DNA from: Devosia sp. Root685
GTDB lineage: Bacteria > Pseudomonadota > Alphaproteobacteria > Rhizobiales > Devosiaceae
Assembly (NCBI RefSeq): GCF_001427875.1
Contig: NZ_LMHK01000002.1
Coordinates: 222,049 to 286,048, forward strand
Length of the DNA stretch: 64,000 nt
Direction: 5' to 3'
A program made the translations under genes and the position numbers. The notes beneath the pieces are model-generated. The model saw only the letters and a program-made list of their open reading frames with translations. It was not told where the DNA came from and made no database searches. Numbering within the stretch: position 1 is the stretch's first letter; each line of letters begins with the position of its first letter. Shown one piece after another: positions 36,223-45,401 of the stretch.

Positions 36223-37241
36223 GCGCCATTGCCGCCCCCCATGCCGGCACGCATCCCGTCCGCGCCTGGAGCGGTGTTCCCGTGCTGCTCGGCGTTCTAC
36301 TTCTCGCCTTCCTGCTGCACATTGCCGTGGGCGCCAAGCAACTCTCCCTCGGCACCGTCATCGAGGCGCTGTTCAACTTCGATCAAACCGTTTTCGACCA
36401 TGTCATCGTCCGCAACCTGCGCCTGCCCCGCGCCGTCCTTGCGGTGCTTGTGGGCGCCAGCCTCTCGCTCGCCGGCGCGCTCATGCAGGGCGTCACGCGA
36501 AACCCGCTGGCCGATCCAGCCCTTCTGGGCCTCACGTCCGGCGCCGCCTTCGCCGTGGTGATCGCCACCAGCGTTCTGGGCCTTTCCAGCATGGTCTTCA
36601 TCCCCTGGATCGCCATGCTCGGTGCGCTCGGCGCTGCGCTCATCGTCTACCTCATTGCCCGCCTCGTGCCCGGCGGCGCAACCCCGCTCAGCCTCACCCT
36701 CTCCGGCGCTGCCATCTCGGCCTTTCTCAGCGCCGTCATTTCCGTCGTGCACCTGCTTGATCAGGACACTTTTGAGAATTTGCGCGTCTGGCTGACCGGC
36801 GGCCTTGCTGGACGCGACATTACCCTCTTGCTCTATGTCGGCCCGCCGATCGCGCTGGCCCTCATCGGCGGCGTGCTACTCGCCCCCCGCGTCACCGTCC
36901 TCGCCATGGGCGATGAAGTGGCCCAGGGCCTCGGCGTAAAAACCGGCGCATTGAAGATACAGCTGCTCGCTGTGGTCGTCGTCCTGACCGCCTGCTCGGT
37001 GGCCCTTGCCGGCCCGCTCGGCTTCATCGGCCTCGTCATTCCCCATATCGTCCGGCTCTATGTCGGCTCCGATTATCGCTGGATCGTGCCCTATGCGGCG
37101 CTGGCCGGCGCCATCTATCTCCTCGGCGTCGATACCATCGCCCGCATCGCCATCCCGCCGCGCGAAATTTCCACCGGCATCATCACCGCCATGATCGGCG
37201 CGCCGCTCTTCGTCCAGCTCGTCCGTCGGAGGACCCGCTGA
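36219..37241 (+). CDS. Iron-chelate ABC permease (FecCD family), first subunit
   Basis: 340 residues with about nine or ten predicted helices. VIVRNLRLPRAVLAVLVGAS and QGVTRNPLADPALLGLTSGA are the hallmark FecCD blocks, and GPLGFIGLVIPHIVRL the C-terminal ATPase-contact region. It overlaps the ATPase gene by 4 bp and the second permease by 1 bp (TGATG). Confidence 0.94.
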   Translation: MSAIAAPHAGTHPVRAWSGVPVLLGVLLLAFLLHIAVGAKQLSLGTVIEALFNFDQTVFDHVIVRNLRLPRAVLAVLVGASLSLAGALMQGVTRNPLADPALLGLTSGAAFAVVIATSVLGLSSMVFIPWIAMLGALGAALIVYLIARLVPGGATPLSLTLSGAAISAFLSAVISVVHLLDQDTFENLRVWLTGGLAGRDITLLLYVGPPIALALIGGVLLAPRVTVLAMGDEVAQGLGVKTGALKIQLLAVVVVLTACSVALAGPLGFIGLVIPHIVRLYVGSDYRWIVPYAALAGAIYLLGVDTIARIAIPPREISTGIITAMIGAPLFVQLVRRRTR

Positions 37242-38302
37242 TGTCCGCTCCCGCAAGTCACTGGGTGCTTCGCAGCAGGTCCGAACGCATCGCCCTGCGC
37301 TTGCCCATCCGCGCACTCGTCGCTCTGGCCCTCCTCACGCTAGTCCTGCTCGTCACCTGTTGCGTCAGCCTCGCCACCGGCACCTATGGCATCGGCCTCA
37401 ACGAGGTCATCGACACCCTGCGCGGCCTCAGCATCAGCCGCGCCATCGACAATGTCGTTTGGGAATTCCGTTTCCCCCGCACCCTCGCCGCAGCACTTGT
37501 CGGCGCCATGATGGCCCTCTCCGGTGCCGCCCTCCAGAACACCACCCGCAACGGCCTAGCCGATCCCTCGCTCGTCGGCGTCAGCCAGGGCGCCGCGCTC
37601 GCTGTCGTCTCGCTCACCGTGGTCTTCCCCGACGTCTCCGGCGCCCTGCGTCCCTGGGCCGCCTTTGCCGGCGCCATTCTCGTTGCTCTCGCCATCCAGG
37701 GCCTGTCCCACACCCGCCAGGGCGGCAGCGCCATTCGCTTCATTCTCATGGGCATCGGTCTTTCGACCTTCATTTCGTCGATCACCTCCGCCCTGATGAC
37801 CTATGGCGATATCGACCGCGCCATGGCCGCCCTGTCCTGGCTCGCCGGCTCGATCAATGCAGCAAGCTGGAGCGATGTCTGGACGCTGGGCATCTGGAGC
37901 GCCGTGCTGCTGCCCGCGCTCCTTGCCATCAGCCGCAGTGCCTCGGCCACCCGCATGGGCGAAGCATCGGCCATCAGCCTCGGCGTCCGCACCCGTCTGA
38001 TCCGCAACCTCCAACTCGCCATCGCCGTCGCCCTCGCCGCCATAGCGACCTCCGTCGTCGGCCCGCTGGGTTTTGTCGGCCTCATCGCGCCGCATGCCGC
38101 ACGCCGTATCGCCCCCGCCGGCATCGGACTCCATCTTGTCATCACCGCCATGGTGGGCGCCGTGCTGGTCTCGCTGGCCGACCTTATCGGCCGCGCCGCC
38201 TTTGCCCCCATTCAAATTCCCGCCGGCCTGCTCACCGCGCTCATCGGCGTACCACTTTTCATCGTGCTCATGGTGCGCAGCCGGTCCGCCGCTTCGCATT
38301 GA
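37241..38302 (+). CDS. Iron-chelate ABC permease (FecCD family), second subunit
   Basis: 353 residues. FRFPRTLAAALVGAMMALSG and NTTRNGLADPSLVGVSQGAA correspond to the same blocks as in the first permease, and GPLGFVGLIAPHAARRI to the ATPase contact. The two permeases would form a heterodimeric channel. The binding-protein gene follows after 14 bp. Confidence 0.94.
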   Translation: MSAPASHWVLRSRSERIALRLPIRALVALALLTLVLLVTCCVSLATGTYGIGLNEVIDTLRGLSISRAIDNVVWEFRFPRTLAAALVGAMMALSGAALQNTTRNGLADPSLVGVSQGAALAVVSLTVVFPDVSGALRPWAAFAGAILVALAIQGLSHTRQGGSAIRFILMGIGLSTFISSITSALMTYGDIDRAMAALSWLAGSINAASWSDVWTLGIWSAVLLPALLAISRSASATRMGEASAISLGVRTRLIRNLQLAIAVALAAIATSVVGPLGFVGLIAPHAARRIAPAGIGLHLVITAMVGAVLVSLADLIGRAAFAPIQIPAGLLTALIGVPLFIVLMVRSRSAASH

Positions 38303-38316
38303 CCCTGGAGGATTTC

Positions 38317-39297
38317 ATGTCGCGTTTTCTCTTCCGCTCCACCCTCGCAGCCCTGGCCCTGAGCCTCATCGCCCCCGCCCTCGCGCAGGAAACCCGCTCC
38401 GTCACCGCGGCCAATGGCACCTTCGACATTCCCGTCGCCCCCCAGCGCATCGTCGCACTCAATGACCAGATCGTCGCGCTGCCGCTTTATGAGCTCGGCG
38501 CCGCCCTGGTCGGCAGCGCGGGCCGCGTCGATGCGGATGGCAAGACCTTCCTCCGCGGCGGCATGGATACGCTCGGGATCGACTATTCGAACACCGACAT
38601 CGAATATGTCGGCCAGTTCAATGCCCTCGACCTCGAAGCCATCGCCGCGCTGCAGCCCGATCTCATCATCGGCGGCACTTACACCGACCCGGCCGTCGTC
38701 GATCAGCTGCAAGCCATCGCGCCGACCCTGGTGATCGACAATGGCACGCTCGGGCTCATCGAAACCCTGCGCACGCTCGCCGATGTCAGCGGACAGGCCG
38801 GCAATTTCGAAGCCCGCTACCAGCGCTATCTCGGCAATGTCGAACGCACCAAATCCTATATCGGGGACACCTCGGCCATCTCCGTGACCACGACCTTCAT
38901 GTTCCCGGCCGGCGAGGAACTCTGGGTCTATCGCTCCAATCTCGGCGCCATCGCGCAGGTGCTCTCCGATCTCGGTTTCGCCCAGCCCGCCGCCGTCGCC
39001 GCGCTCGAAGATCCCCAGGCGCCCTGGAGCGCCGAGCTGATCCAGGAGCTCGATGCCGATTTCATCTTCGGCTTCTATCGCCAGCAGCCCGACGCCACGC
39101 CTGAAGCCATCCGCGCCGCCTATGAAAAGTTCGCCCCCGGCTGGTGCCAGGCCCTGACCGCCTGTCAGAAGGACCAGATGGTCCTCCTGCCCGGCCCCAC
39201 CTTCGGCAGCACCATGGCCGGCCTCGATCTGGCGCTCGATCTCGTCGAAACCCACATTGCCGGCCGTCCCTTCATCCCCTTTAAAGAAGCCAAGTAA
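38317..39297 (+). CDS. Iron-chelate binding protein 1 (FecB/FepB-like)
   Basis: 326 residues with a signal peptide (STLAALALSLIAPALA-Q). The mature domain is a class III periplasmic binding protein: FDIPVAPQRIVALNDQIVAL, then DLEAIAALQPDLIIGGTYTD. A GGAGG-type site (CTGGAGGATTTC) precedes the ATG; longer open frame upstream lies in the permease. A Cys pair near the C-terminus (WCQALTACQK) is also present in the two paralogues downstream. It overlaps the ferredoxin-like gene by one base. Confidence 0.9.
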   Translation: MSRFLFRSTLAALALSLIAPALAQETRSVTAANGTFDIPVAPQRIVALNDQIVALPLYELGAALVGSAGRVDADGKTFLRGGMDTLGIDYSNTDIEYVGQFNALDLEAIAALQPDLIIGGTYTDPAVVDQLQAIAPTLVIDNGTLGLIETLRTLADVSGQAGNFEARYQRYLGNVERTKSYIGDTSAISVTTTFMFPAGEELWVYRSNLGAIAQVLSDLGFAQPAAVAALEDPQAPWSAELIQELDADFIFGFYRQQPDATPEAIRAAYEKFAPGWCQALTACQKDQMVLLPGPTFGSTMAGLDLALDLVETHIAGRPFIPFKEAK

Positions 39298-40214
39298 TGG
39301 GTAAGCACGTCTTCTGCACCGACCTCTGCCTCGAACGCGGCGAGCCCCTGGCCGGCACCGGCGACGCGCCCAAGCGCGTCCTCATGCTCGCCTGGCCCCG
39401 CGGCAAATGGCGCACGCCACGCTGGGAATCGATCGACATGTCGCCCGCACTTTCAGAGGCTCTGCACGAGGCCGCCCACGCAAAACTCCATGTGGCGCTG
39501 GTCGATAAGGTCGAGGCCGAAGGCAGGCTGCCGACGCTCCACGCCCTGCCGGAAAACGTCTATGCCGACTTTTCCGACGAGGCCGAGCTGATCACAGCCA
39601 TTCGCGACTATGTCGACGGCAAGCTCTTCGCCGGCACACCCGACACGCGCCCCACCATCATCTGCTGCACCGACAGCCGGCGCGACGCCTGTTGCGCCCG
39701 CCATGGCTTTTCGACCTATAAGGCGCTGGTGAAGATCGCGGACCCGGAAGAGTTCAACATCGTCCAGGCCACCCATATCGGCGGCTGCCGCTTCGCCGCC
39801 TCCCTGGTCGTTATGCCGCAACGCCAGCGCTATGGCCGCATGACCGCCGAACACGCCGAAGCTTTCCTCGACGCCATCGGCAAGAACGAGGTCTATCTCC
39901 CCGCCTATAAGGGCCGCTCCGACGAGGCCGAACCCGCTCAGGTGGCCGAACTCGCCGCCCTTAAATGGGCCGTCGAAAACGGGCTGGGCACATCAGCTGT
40001 CTCGCTCGACGGCGCCATCCCCGAAGACGCCCACGAGGGCGACCTGCTGACGCTCGAAGCCGAGCTACACGGCGCCCGCCTCTCCATTCGCATGCATGCC
40101 CAGGATTTCATGGTCCAGGGCAATTGCGGCGTCGTCGCCGAAGGCGGCGGCGAGATGACCCTGCGCTGGTGCGTCGACGAGGTCATCGCCCACCCCAAAA
40201 CAGCAGCGCACTGA
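39297..40214 (+). CDS. Sucrase/ferredoxin-like (Apd1-type) redox protein
   Basis: 305 residues, cytosolic. The C-terminal half is a thioredoxin-like ferredoxin of the Suc_Fer-like family, with ICCTDSRRDACCARHG (C123, C124, C132, C133) and ATHIGGCRFAASLVVMPQ (H160, C164). Yeast Apd1 and Aim32 bind a [2Fe-2S] cluster through Cys and His, using an HxGGH motif. Here the second His position is Cys (HIGGC), so cluster ligation may differ. The gene lies inside the siderophore-transport operon, between binding-protein genes 1 and 2, which suggests it reduces ferric chelates after import. That role is inference. Confidence 0.85.
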   Translation: MGKHVFCTDLCLERGEPLAGTGDAPKRVLMLAWPRGKWRTPRWESIDMSPALSEALHEAAHAKLHVALVDKVEAEGRLPTLHALPENVYADFSDEAELITAIRDYVDGKLFAGTPDTRPTIICCTDSRRDACCARHGFSTYKALVKIADPEEFNIVQATHIGGCRFAASLVVMPQRQRYGRMTAEHAEAFLDAIGKNEVYLPAYKGRSDEAEPAQVAELAALKWAVENGLGTSAVSLDGAIPEDAHEGDLLTLEAELHGARLSIRMHAQDFMVQGNCGVVAEGGGEMTLRWCVDEVIAHPKTAAH

Positions 40215-40257
40215 CCGTCGAATACGGGCCCACCCGAAGCGATCCCGGAGACCACCA

Positions 40258-41229
40258 ATGACTATCCTCCCCCGCCACGCCGCACTGATCGCAGCCGCCG
40301 GCATTGCCCTGCTGCTTGCGGCCCCGGTCTTTGCGCAGGAAACCCGCGCCTACACCGACGATGCCGGCCGCACCGTCGAAGTGCCCGTCGCGCCAAAGCG
40401 TATCGTCACCCTCCACGATAGCTCCCTCACCGTGCCGCTGGTCGAACTCGGCATCATCCCGGTAGGGGCCTTCGGCCGCAACGGCGAGGCCGGCCCCTTC
40501 ATGCGCGGCGCGGCAACGCTGACCGGCGTGACCTTTGAAAACTCTGACATCGTCAATGTCGGCGCCTCCCCCGCCGATATCGAAGCGATCGCCGCCCTTG
40601 AACCGGACCTCATCATCACCTCGAGCTTCCAGGAAGCACCGATAGAACAGCTCGAAGTCATTGCCCCAACCGTCTTCGTCGAAGACAATGTGCGCGGCGA
40701 ACTGGCGACCTTCGAGGACATCGCCGAACTGACCAACACCCAGGACAAGCTGGCCATTCTCAAGTCGCGCTACCAAGCCCAAATTGATCAGCTGAAGGCC
40801 GTCCTCGGCGGTCGCAACATCTCCGCCTCGATCATCCTGACCCAGGAAGGCCAGATTGCTGCCTGGCACACCTATGGCGTCATCGGCAAAGTCCTGCGCG
40901 ATGCCGGCTTCACCTTCCCCGCCATCATCGATGGCCTCGAAGGCACCGAGCGCACCTTCTTTTCCGGCGAGGAACTCCCCGCCTTCGACGCCGATTTCAT
41001 GTTCCTCACCTATGACCCCTCGCGCGGCCAGAGCCCGCAGGACGCCATCGCCGATATCGAAACGGTCACCCCCAGCTTCTGCCAGTTCCTAACCGCCTGC
41101 GCCGGCGAACGCTTCGTGCTCGTGCCGCGCGAAGACGCAGTCGCCCGCTCCTACACCGCCGCCGGCATGATGGCTTCCGCCGTCCTCGCCGCCATTTCCG
41201 GCCGCGATCTAGACGCGCTGGCGGAATAA
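40258..41229 (+). CDS. Iron-chelate binding protein 2
   Basis: 323 residues, with signal peptide (LIAAAGIALLLAAPVFA-Q) and GGAG before the ATG. The mature part (VEVPVAPKRIVTLHDSSLTV, IEAIAALEPDLIITSSFQE) is clearly paralogous to the proteins before and after it. It is closest to binding protein 3: both share AWHTYGVIGKVLRDAGFTFP or nearly so. The C-terminal FCQFLTACAGERFVLVPRED keeps the Cys pair. Confidence 0.9.
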   Translation: MTILPRHAALIAAAGIALLLAAPVFAQETRAYTDDAGRTVEVPVAPKRIVTLHDSSLTVPLVELGIIPVGAFGRNGEAGPFMRGAATLTGVTFENSDIVNVGASPADIEAIAALEPDLIITSSFQEAPIEQLEVIAPTVFVEDNVRGELATFEDIAELTNTQDKLAILKSRYQAQIDQLKAVLGGRNISASIILTQEGQIAAWHTYGVIGKVLRDAGFTFPAIIDGLEGTERTFFSGEELPAFDADFMFLTYDPSRGQSPQDAIADIETVTPSFCQFLTACAGERFVLVPREDAVARSYTAAGMMASAVLAAISGRDLDALAE

Positions 41230-41249
41230 CCGAAACCGGAAACCGCATC

Positions 41250-42209
41250 ATGTTCAAGCAATTCATCGCTGCTGGCATTCTGATTGCCGCCGGCCTCACC
41301 TCCAGCCTCGCCCAAGAGACCCTCAGTTTTACCGACGACTCCGGCCGCACAGTGGAAATTCCCACCAAGCCGCTGCGCATCGTCTCGCTGCAGGACCTTG
41401 CCATCACCGTGCCCTTGCTCGAATTGGGCGTGACGCCCGTCGGCAGCCACGGCCGCACCACGGCCGAAGGTCAGCCCTTCATCCGGTCCAGCGGCGTATT
41501 GACCGGCATCGACTTTGACAATTCCGACATCGCGTTCGTCGGCAATCTTCCCGCCGATGTGGAAGCCGTAGCCGCTCTCGAACCGGACCTGATCCTGACC
41601 ACCCCATGGCAGACCGCGCCGGTCGAGCAACTCGCCACCGTCGCTCCCACGGTTGTTCTTGATGACAGCCAGCGCGGCGATCTCGCCATGCACGATATCC
41701 TGGCCGAACTGACGGGCACCGAAGACCGCCTCAACATCCTCAAGGCGCGCTATCAGGGCCAGGTCGAGCAGATCAAGCGCCTGATCGACACGCAGAACAT
41801 CTCGGTCAACGTCATCCAGGGCGTCAACGGCCAGGTCGCCGTCTGGCACACCTATGGCGCGCTCGGCAAAGTGCTGCGCGATGCCGGCTTCACCTTCCCC
41901 GATCGCGTCAACGCCATCAGTGGCGGCGACCCCGAACGCCTGAGCGGCGAAGCCTTCCCCGAACTCGATGCCGATTTCGTCTTTGCCACCTATCGCACCG
42001 ACACGCTCGAAACCCCGGCCGACGCGAAGAAATTCCTCGAAGAAGTGCTGCCCAACTTCTGCGACTATCTCCACGCCTGCCGTCAAAACCAGTTCATCAT
42101 TATCCCGCGCGAAGAAGCCTCGGCCTCGTCCTATTATGGCCTCGGCGTCTTGAGCTACATGATCATCTCGCAGATCTCGGGCCGCGATTTCGTGCCCATG
42201 CCGCGCTGA
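41250..42209 (+). CDS. Iron-chelate binding protein 3
   Basis: 319 residues with a short signal peptide (FIAAGILIAAGLTSSLA-Q). Segments VEIPTKPLRIVSLQDLAITV and VEAVAALEPDLILTTPWQTA match the family. WHTYGALGKVLRDAGFTFP is nearly identical to binding protein 2, so they arose by a tandem duplication. The Cys pair is in FCDYLHACRQNQ. It is the last gene of the operon; a GC palindrome follows the stop. Confidence 0.9.
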   Translation: MFKQFIAAGILIAAGLTSSLAQETLSFTDDSGRTVEIPTKPLRIVSLQDLAITVPLLELGVTPVGSHGRTTAEGQPFIRSSGVLTGIDFDNSDIAFVGNLPADVEAVAALEPDLILTTPWQTAPVEQLATVAPTVVLDDSQRGDLAMHDILAELTGTEDRLNILKARYQGQVEQIKRLIDTQNISVNVIQGVNGQVAVWHTYGALGKVLRDAGFTFPDRVNAISGGDPERLSGEAFPELDADFVFATYRTDTLETPADAKKFLEEVLPNFCDYLHACRQNQFIIIPREEASASSYYGLGVLSYMIISQISGRDFVPMPR

Positions 42210-42218
42210 TATTGCTGG

Positions 42219-42240
42219 GATCCCCGCCAAAGCGGGGATC
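42219..42240 (+). repeat. GC palindrome after the siderophore operon
   Basis: GATCCCCGC-CAAA-GCGGGGATC, a perfect 9-bp stem ten bases after the stop codon. It belongs to the family at 586-605 and 30173-30229. No T-run follows, so it is not a classical terminator. Confidence 0.75.
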
Positions 42241-42334
42241 ATCGCTTCAAGACTGGAATTCCGGCTTTCGCAGAACTGACAGCGTGATAAGAAGGGTCCG
42301 CTTCCGTTCCATACATGTCATTCGAGATGCCGCG

Positions 42335-43630
42335 ATGAGCAATTCCATTTTCGCTGAGATCGTTGCCGCCGTCGGCGCCATGGCTGTGGCGCTCCGCCAT
42401 GGCGGCGAAAACAAGTCCCCGGTCTACGGCTCCAAGCCCGATATTCCCGCGCCCAAGGCGCAGGGCAGCATTCCGACGCTAAAAATGCCGACGGCCAAGG
42501 GCTGGGAAGGCAATCACAAGCCAACCGCCGCCGCAGGCCTCAAGGTCAATGCCTTCGCCGCCGGCCTCGACCATCCGCGCCAGGTCTATGTCCTGCCCAA
42601 TGGCGACGTTCTCGTTGCCGAATCCATGGGTGAATCGGGCAAACCCAACTCGCTCTTTGACCACGCCATGTCGGTCACCATGCAGCGCGCCCGCGCCTCG
42701 GGCACCAGCCCCAACCGCGTGACCCTGCTGCGCGACGCCGATGGCGATGGCGTCGCCGAAATCCGCCACGCCTATATCGAAAATGTCCGCCAGCCTTATG
42801 GTATGGTGCTCATCGGCTCGACACTCTATGTCGGCGCCAGCGATGCCCTGCTGGCCTACCCCTATGATCCCGCGGCCACCAAGATCACCGCGCCCGGCCA
42901 GAAGCTGATGGATCTCGTCCCCGGCGGCCACTGGACGCGCAACTTGATCGCCAGCAAGGACGGCACGAAAATCTATGTCGCCGTCGGTTCGCTGACCAAT
43001 ATCGGCGATGCCGGCATGGCGGCCGAAGAAAACCGCGCCTGCATCCACGAATATGACATCGCCACCGGCACGTCGCGCATCTATGGCGCCGGCCTCCGCA
43101 ATGCCGTGGGCATGGCCTGGGAGCCGAGCACCGATGTGCTCTGGACCGTCGTCAACGAGCGCGACGGCCTCGGCGACGAAACCCCGCCCGACTACCTGAC
43201 CTCGGTTCGCGATGGCGGCTTTTACGGCTGGCCCTATTCCTATTGGGGCGTCGTAGATGATCGCGTGCCCCAGAGCGCCGCGCATCCGGCCTCCGGCCAG
43301 GATCACCCCGACTTCGCCCTCGGCGGCCACACCGCCTCGCTCGGCCTCTCCTGGGTCCCCGAAGGCACCCTGCCCGGCTTCCCCGCCGGCATGGCCATTG
43401 GCCAGCACGGCTCATGGAACCGCAGCAAGCTAAGCGGCTACAAGCTCACCTTCGTTGCCTTCGAAAACGGCAAACCCACCGGCCTGCCGCGCGACATCCT
43501 CACGGATTTCCTCTCCGCCGACGAAAAATACTCCTTTGGCCGCCCCGTGGGCGTCGCCGTCGCCGCCGACAAGGCCCTCTTGATGGCTGACGACGTTGGC
43601 GACGTGATCTGGCGCGTGACGGGCGCCTGA
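42335..43630 (+). CDS. PQQ-dependent sugar dehydrogenase (sorbosone/glucose dehydrogenase-like)
   Basis: 431 residues from the ATG at 42335; an upstream extension runs into the palindrome region. The six-bladed beta-propeller family pattern is seen in FAAGLDHPRQVYVLPNGDVL, QPYGMVLIGSTLYVG, GAGLRNAVGMAWEP, DGGFYGWPYSYWG and AIGQHGSWNRS. The N-terminal hydrophobic stretch (IFAEIVAAVGAMAVAL) is short and interrupted by charges, so export is uncertain. Soluble relatives oxidise aldoses with PQQ. It is followed after 14 bp by an ABC binding protein, with which it seems co-transcribed. No pqq biosynthesis gene lies in the window. Confidence 0.85.
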   Translation: MSNSIFAEIVAAVGAMAVALRHGGENKSPVYGSKPDIPAPKAQGSIPTLKMPTAKGWEGNHKPTAAAGLKVNAFAAGLDHPRQVYVLPNGDVLVAESMGESGKPNSLFDHAMSVTMQRARASGTSPNRVTLLRDADGDGVAEIRHAYIENVRQPYGMVLIGSTLYVGASDALLAYPYDPAATKITAPGQKLMDLVPGGHWTRNLIASKDGTKIYVAVGSLTNIGDAGMAAEENRACIHEYDIATGTSRIYGAGLRNAVGMAWEPSTDVLWTVVNERDGLGDETPPDYLTSVRDGGFYGWPYSYWGVVDDRVPQSAAHPASGQDHPDFALGGHTASLGLSWVPEGTLPGFPAGMAIGQHGSWNRSKLSGYKLTFVAFENGKPTGLPRDILTDFLSADEKYSFGRPVGVAVAADKALLMADDVGDVIWRVTGA

Positions 43631-43644
43631 GACTGGACTTGACC

Positions 43645-44625
43645 ATGCTCACCAAAACGCTCGGCGCAGGGCTCCTCGCCCTCGCCGCCGCCTCCATCGC
43701 CCATGCCCAGGAACCCCTGACGCTGACCATCGGCGTCCAGGAAAGCGGCACCGTGCAGTGGGAAATCGAGACCATCAAATCTCTCGGCCTCGACACCGCC
43801 CATGGCCTCAATCTCGAGGTCCGTCCCCTGGCCGATAGCCGCGCCGGGCAGATCGCCCTGCAAGCGGGCGCCGTAGACGTGATCCTCTCCGACTTCGTCT
43901 GGGTTGCCGCCCAGCGCAATGACGGCAACCTCGTGACCATGGTCCCGCATTCGCTGACGGTCGGTGGCCTCATGGTCCCCGCCGATAGCGCCATCGCCGA
44001 TGTGGCTGGCCTCGAAGGCAAGACCGTGGGCGTTGCCGGCGGCCCCGCCGACAAAAGCTGGATCATTCTCCAGGCCTATTTCGCCAGCAAGACCGGCAAA
44101 ACCCTCTCCCAGGTCGCAGAAGCCCGTTTCGGCGCCCCGCCCCTCGTCAACGAACTGCTCGGCAATGGCGGCGTCGATGCCGGCCTCAATTTCTGGCAGT
44201 GGAACGCGCGCGCCAAGGCCGCCGGAATGCACGAACTGCTCTCAGTAAAAACCATGCTGGCCGATCTCGGCATCGCCGAACCGCCACCGCTGCTCGGCTG
44301 GACCTTTACGGAAGCAACGGCCGAAGCCAAGCACGACGCCGTTGTCCGCTTCCTCGATACCTCCTTCGCCGCCAAAGAGGTGCTCCTCACCGACGACGCG
44401 GCCTGGCAAAACCTCAAAGGCCTGATGGGCGCCGAGGACGATCCCGCGCTTTTCGAACAACTGCGTCAGGACTACCGGGCCGGCATCGTCTCCTCCTACG
44501 ATGCCAATGACACCAACGCCGCCGAACAGACCTTCGCCCTCCTCGCCCGCTATGGCGGCAGCGAAGTGGTCGGCAAGGGTCAAGAACTGTCGCCGGGGAC
44601 ATTTTGGCCGGGCTACCGCAAATAG
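43645..44625 (+). CDS. ABC substrate-binding protein, nitrate/sulfonate/taurine type
   Basis: 326 residues from the ATG at 43645 (a TTG six bases earlier is also possible). Signal peptide ends SIAHA-Q. The mature fold is NMT1/SsuA-like: ESGTVQWEIETIKSLGLDTA, LQAGAVDVILSDFVWVAAQR and GLEGKTVGVAGGPADKSW. The ligand is unknown. Clusters that pair this protein with a PQQ-type dehydrogenase suggest that it imports something related to the quinoprotein's substrate or product, but this is inference. Confidence 0.88.
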   Translation: MLTKTLGAGLLALAAASIAHAQEPLTLTIGVQESGTVQWEIETIKSLGLDTAHGLNLEVRPLADSRAGQIALQAGAVDVILSDFVWVAAQRNDGNLVTMVPHSLTVGGLMVPADSAIADVAGLEGKTVGVAGGPADKSWIILQAYFASKTGKTLSQVAEARFGAPPLVNELLGNGGVDAGLNFWQWNARAKAAGMHELLSVKTMLADLGIAEPPPLLGWTFTEATAEAKHDAVVRFLDTSFAAKEVLLTDDAAWQNLKGLMGAEDDPALFEQLRQDYRAGIVSSYDANDTNAAEQTFALLARYGGSEVVGKGQELSPGTFWPGYRK

Positions 44626-45401
44626 GCGAACCACCACGCGCAGGGCGCAAGCACGCCCTGCCGCTGCTCGAACTGCTGTCTTTCCCGATCCTGCTGCTGG
44701 TCTGGCAGGTCCTCGCCATGGTGTTGGCCCATAGGCTTTTTCCCTCGCCCGTGGCCGTGGGAGAGGAAATGCTACGCCTCGCGAGCGAAGGAAAGCTCCT
44801 CGCCGATCTCGGCAAAACCCTCTGGCGCGCCAGCCTCGCCTTCATTCTCGCCATGCTGATCGGCACCGCCCTCGGCATTCTCCTCGGCCGCAAAAACTGG
44901 CTCGACCGTCTGTTCTCCAGCTGGCTTCTCGTCGGTCTCAACCTGCCAGCAATCGTCGTCGCCATTCTGCTCTATATCTGGCTCGGCCTGACCGAAACCG
45001 CGCTGATCCTCGCCGTCGTCATCAACAAGGTGCCGCTGGTCGCCACCACCATCCGCGAAGGCGTGCGCAGCTTCGCCCCCGAATTCGACGAACTCGCCCA
45101 GGCCATGCGCTGGCCGACCGCGAAACGGCTCCGCCTCGTCTTCCTGCCCCAACTCATGCCCTTCGTCCTCGCCGCCGCGCGGACCGGCCTGTCGCTGATC
45201 TGGAAAATCGTCCTCGTCTTCGAAGTTTTAGGCAGCGATGGCGGCGTCGGCTATCGCGTCAGCCTCTTCTTCCAGTTCTTCGACATCACAGCCATTCTCG
45301 CCTACACCGCCGCCTTCATTAGCATCGTCCTCGTCATTGAATACGGCGTACTGCGCCCCATCGAGAGGAGGGTGCTGCAATGGCGACCGGCCCAAGCCTG
45401 A
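44604..45401 (+). CDS. ABC permease, SsuC/TauC family
   Basis: 265 residues from a TTG at 44604 with GGGGA upstream, overlapping the binding-protein gene by 22 bases. Six predicted helices. EFDELAQAMRWPTAKRLRLV is the EAA loop typical of SsuC, followed by AARTGLSLIWKIVLVFEVLG. Its 3' end overlaps the ATPase gene by 22 bases. Confidence 0.9.
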   Translation: MAGLPQIGEPPRAGRKHALPLLELLSFPILLLVWQVLAMVLAHRLFPSPVAVGEEMLRLASEGKLLADLGKTLWRASLAFILAMLIGTALGILLGRKNWLDRLFSSWLLVGLNLPAIVVAILLYIWLGLTETALILAVVINKVPLVATTIREGVRSFAPEFDELAQAMRWPTAKRLRLVFLPQLMPFVLAAARTGLSLIWKIVLVFEVLGSDGGVGYRVSLFFQFFDITAILAYTAAFISIVLVIEYGVLRPIERRVLQWRPAQA

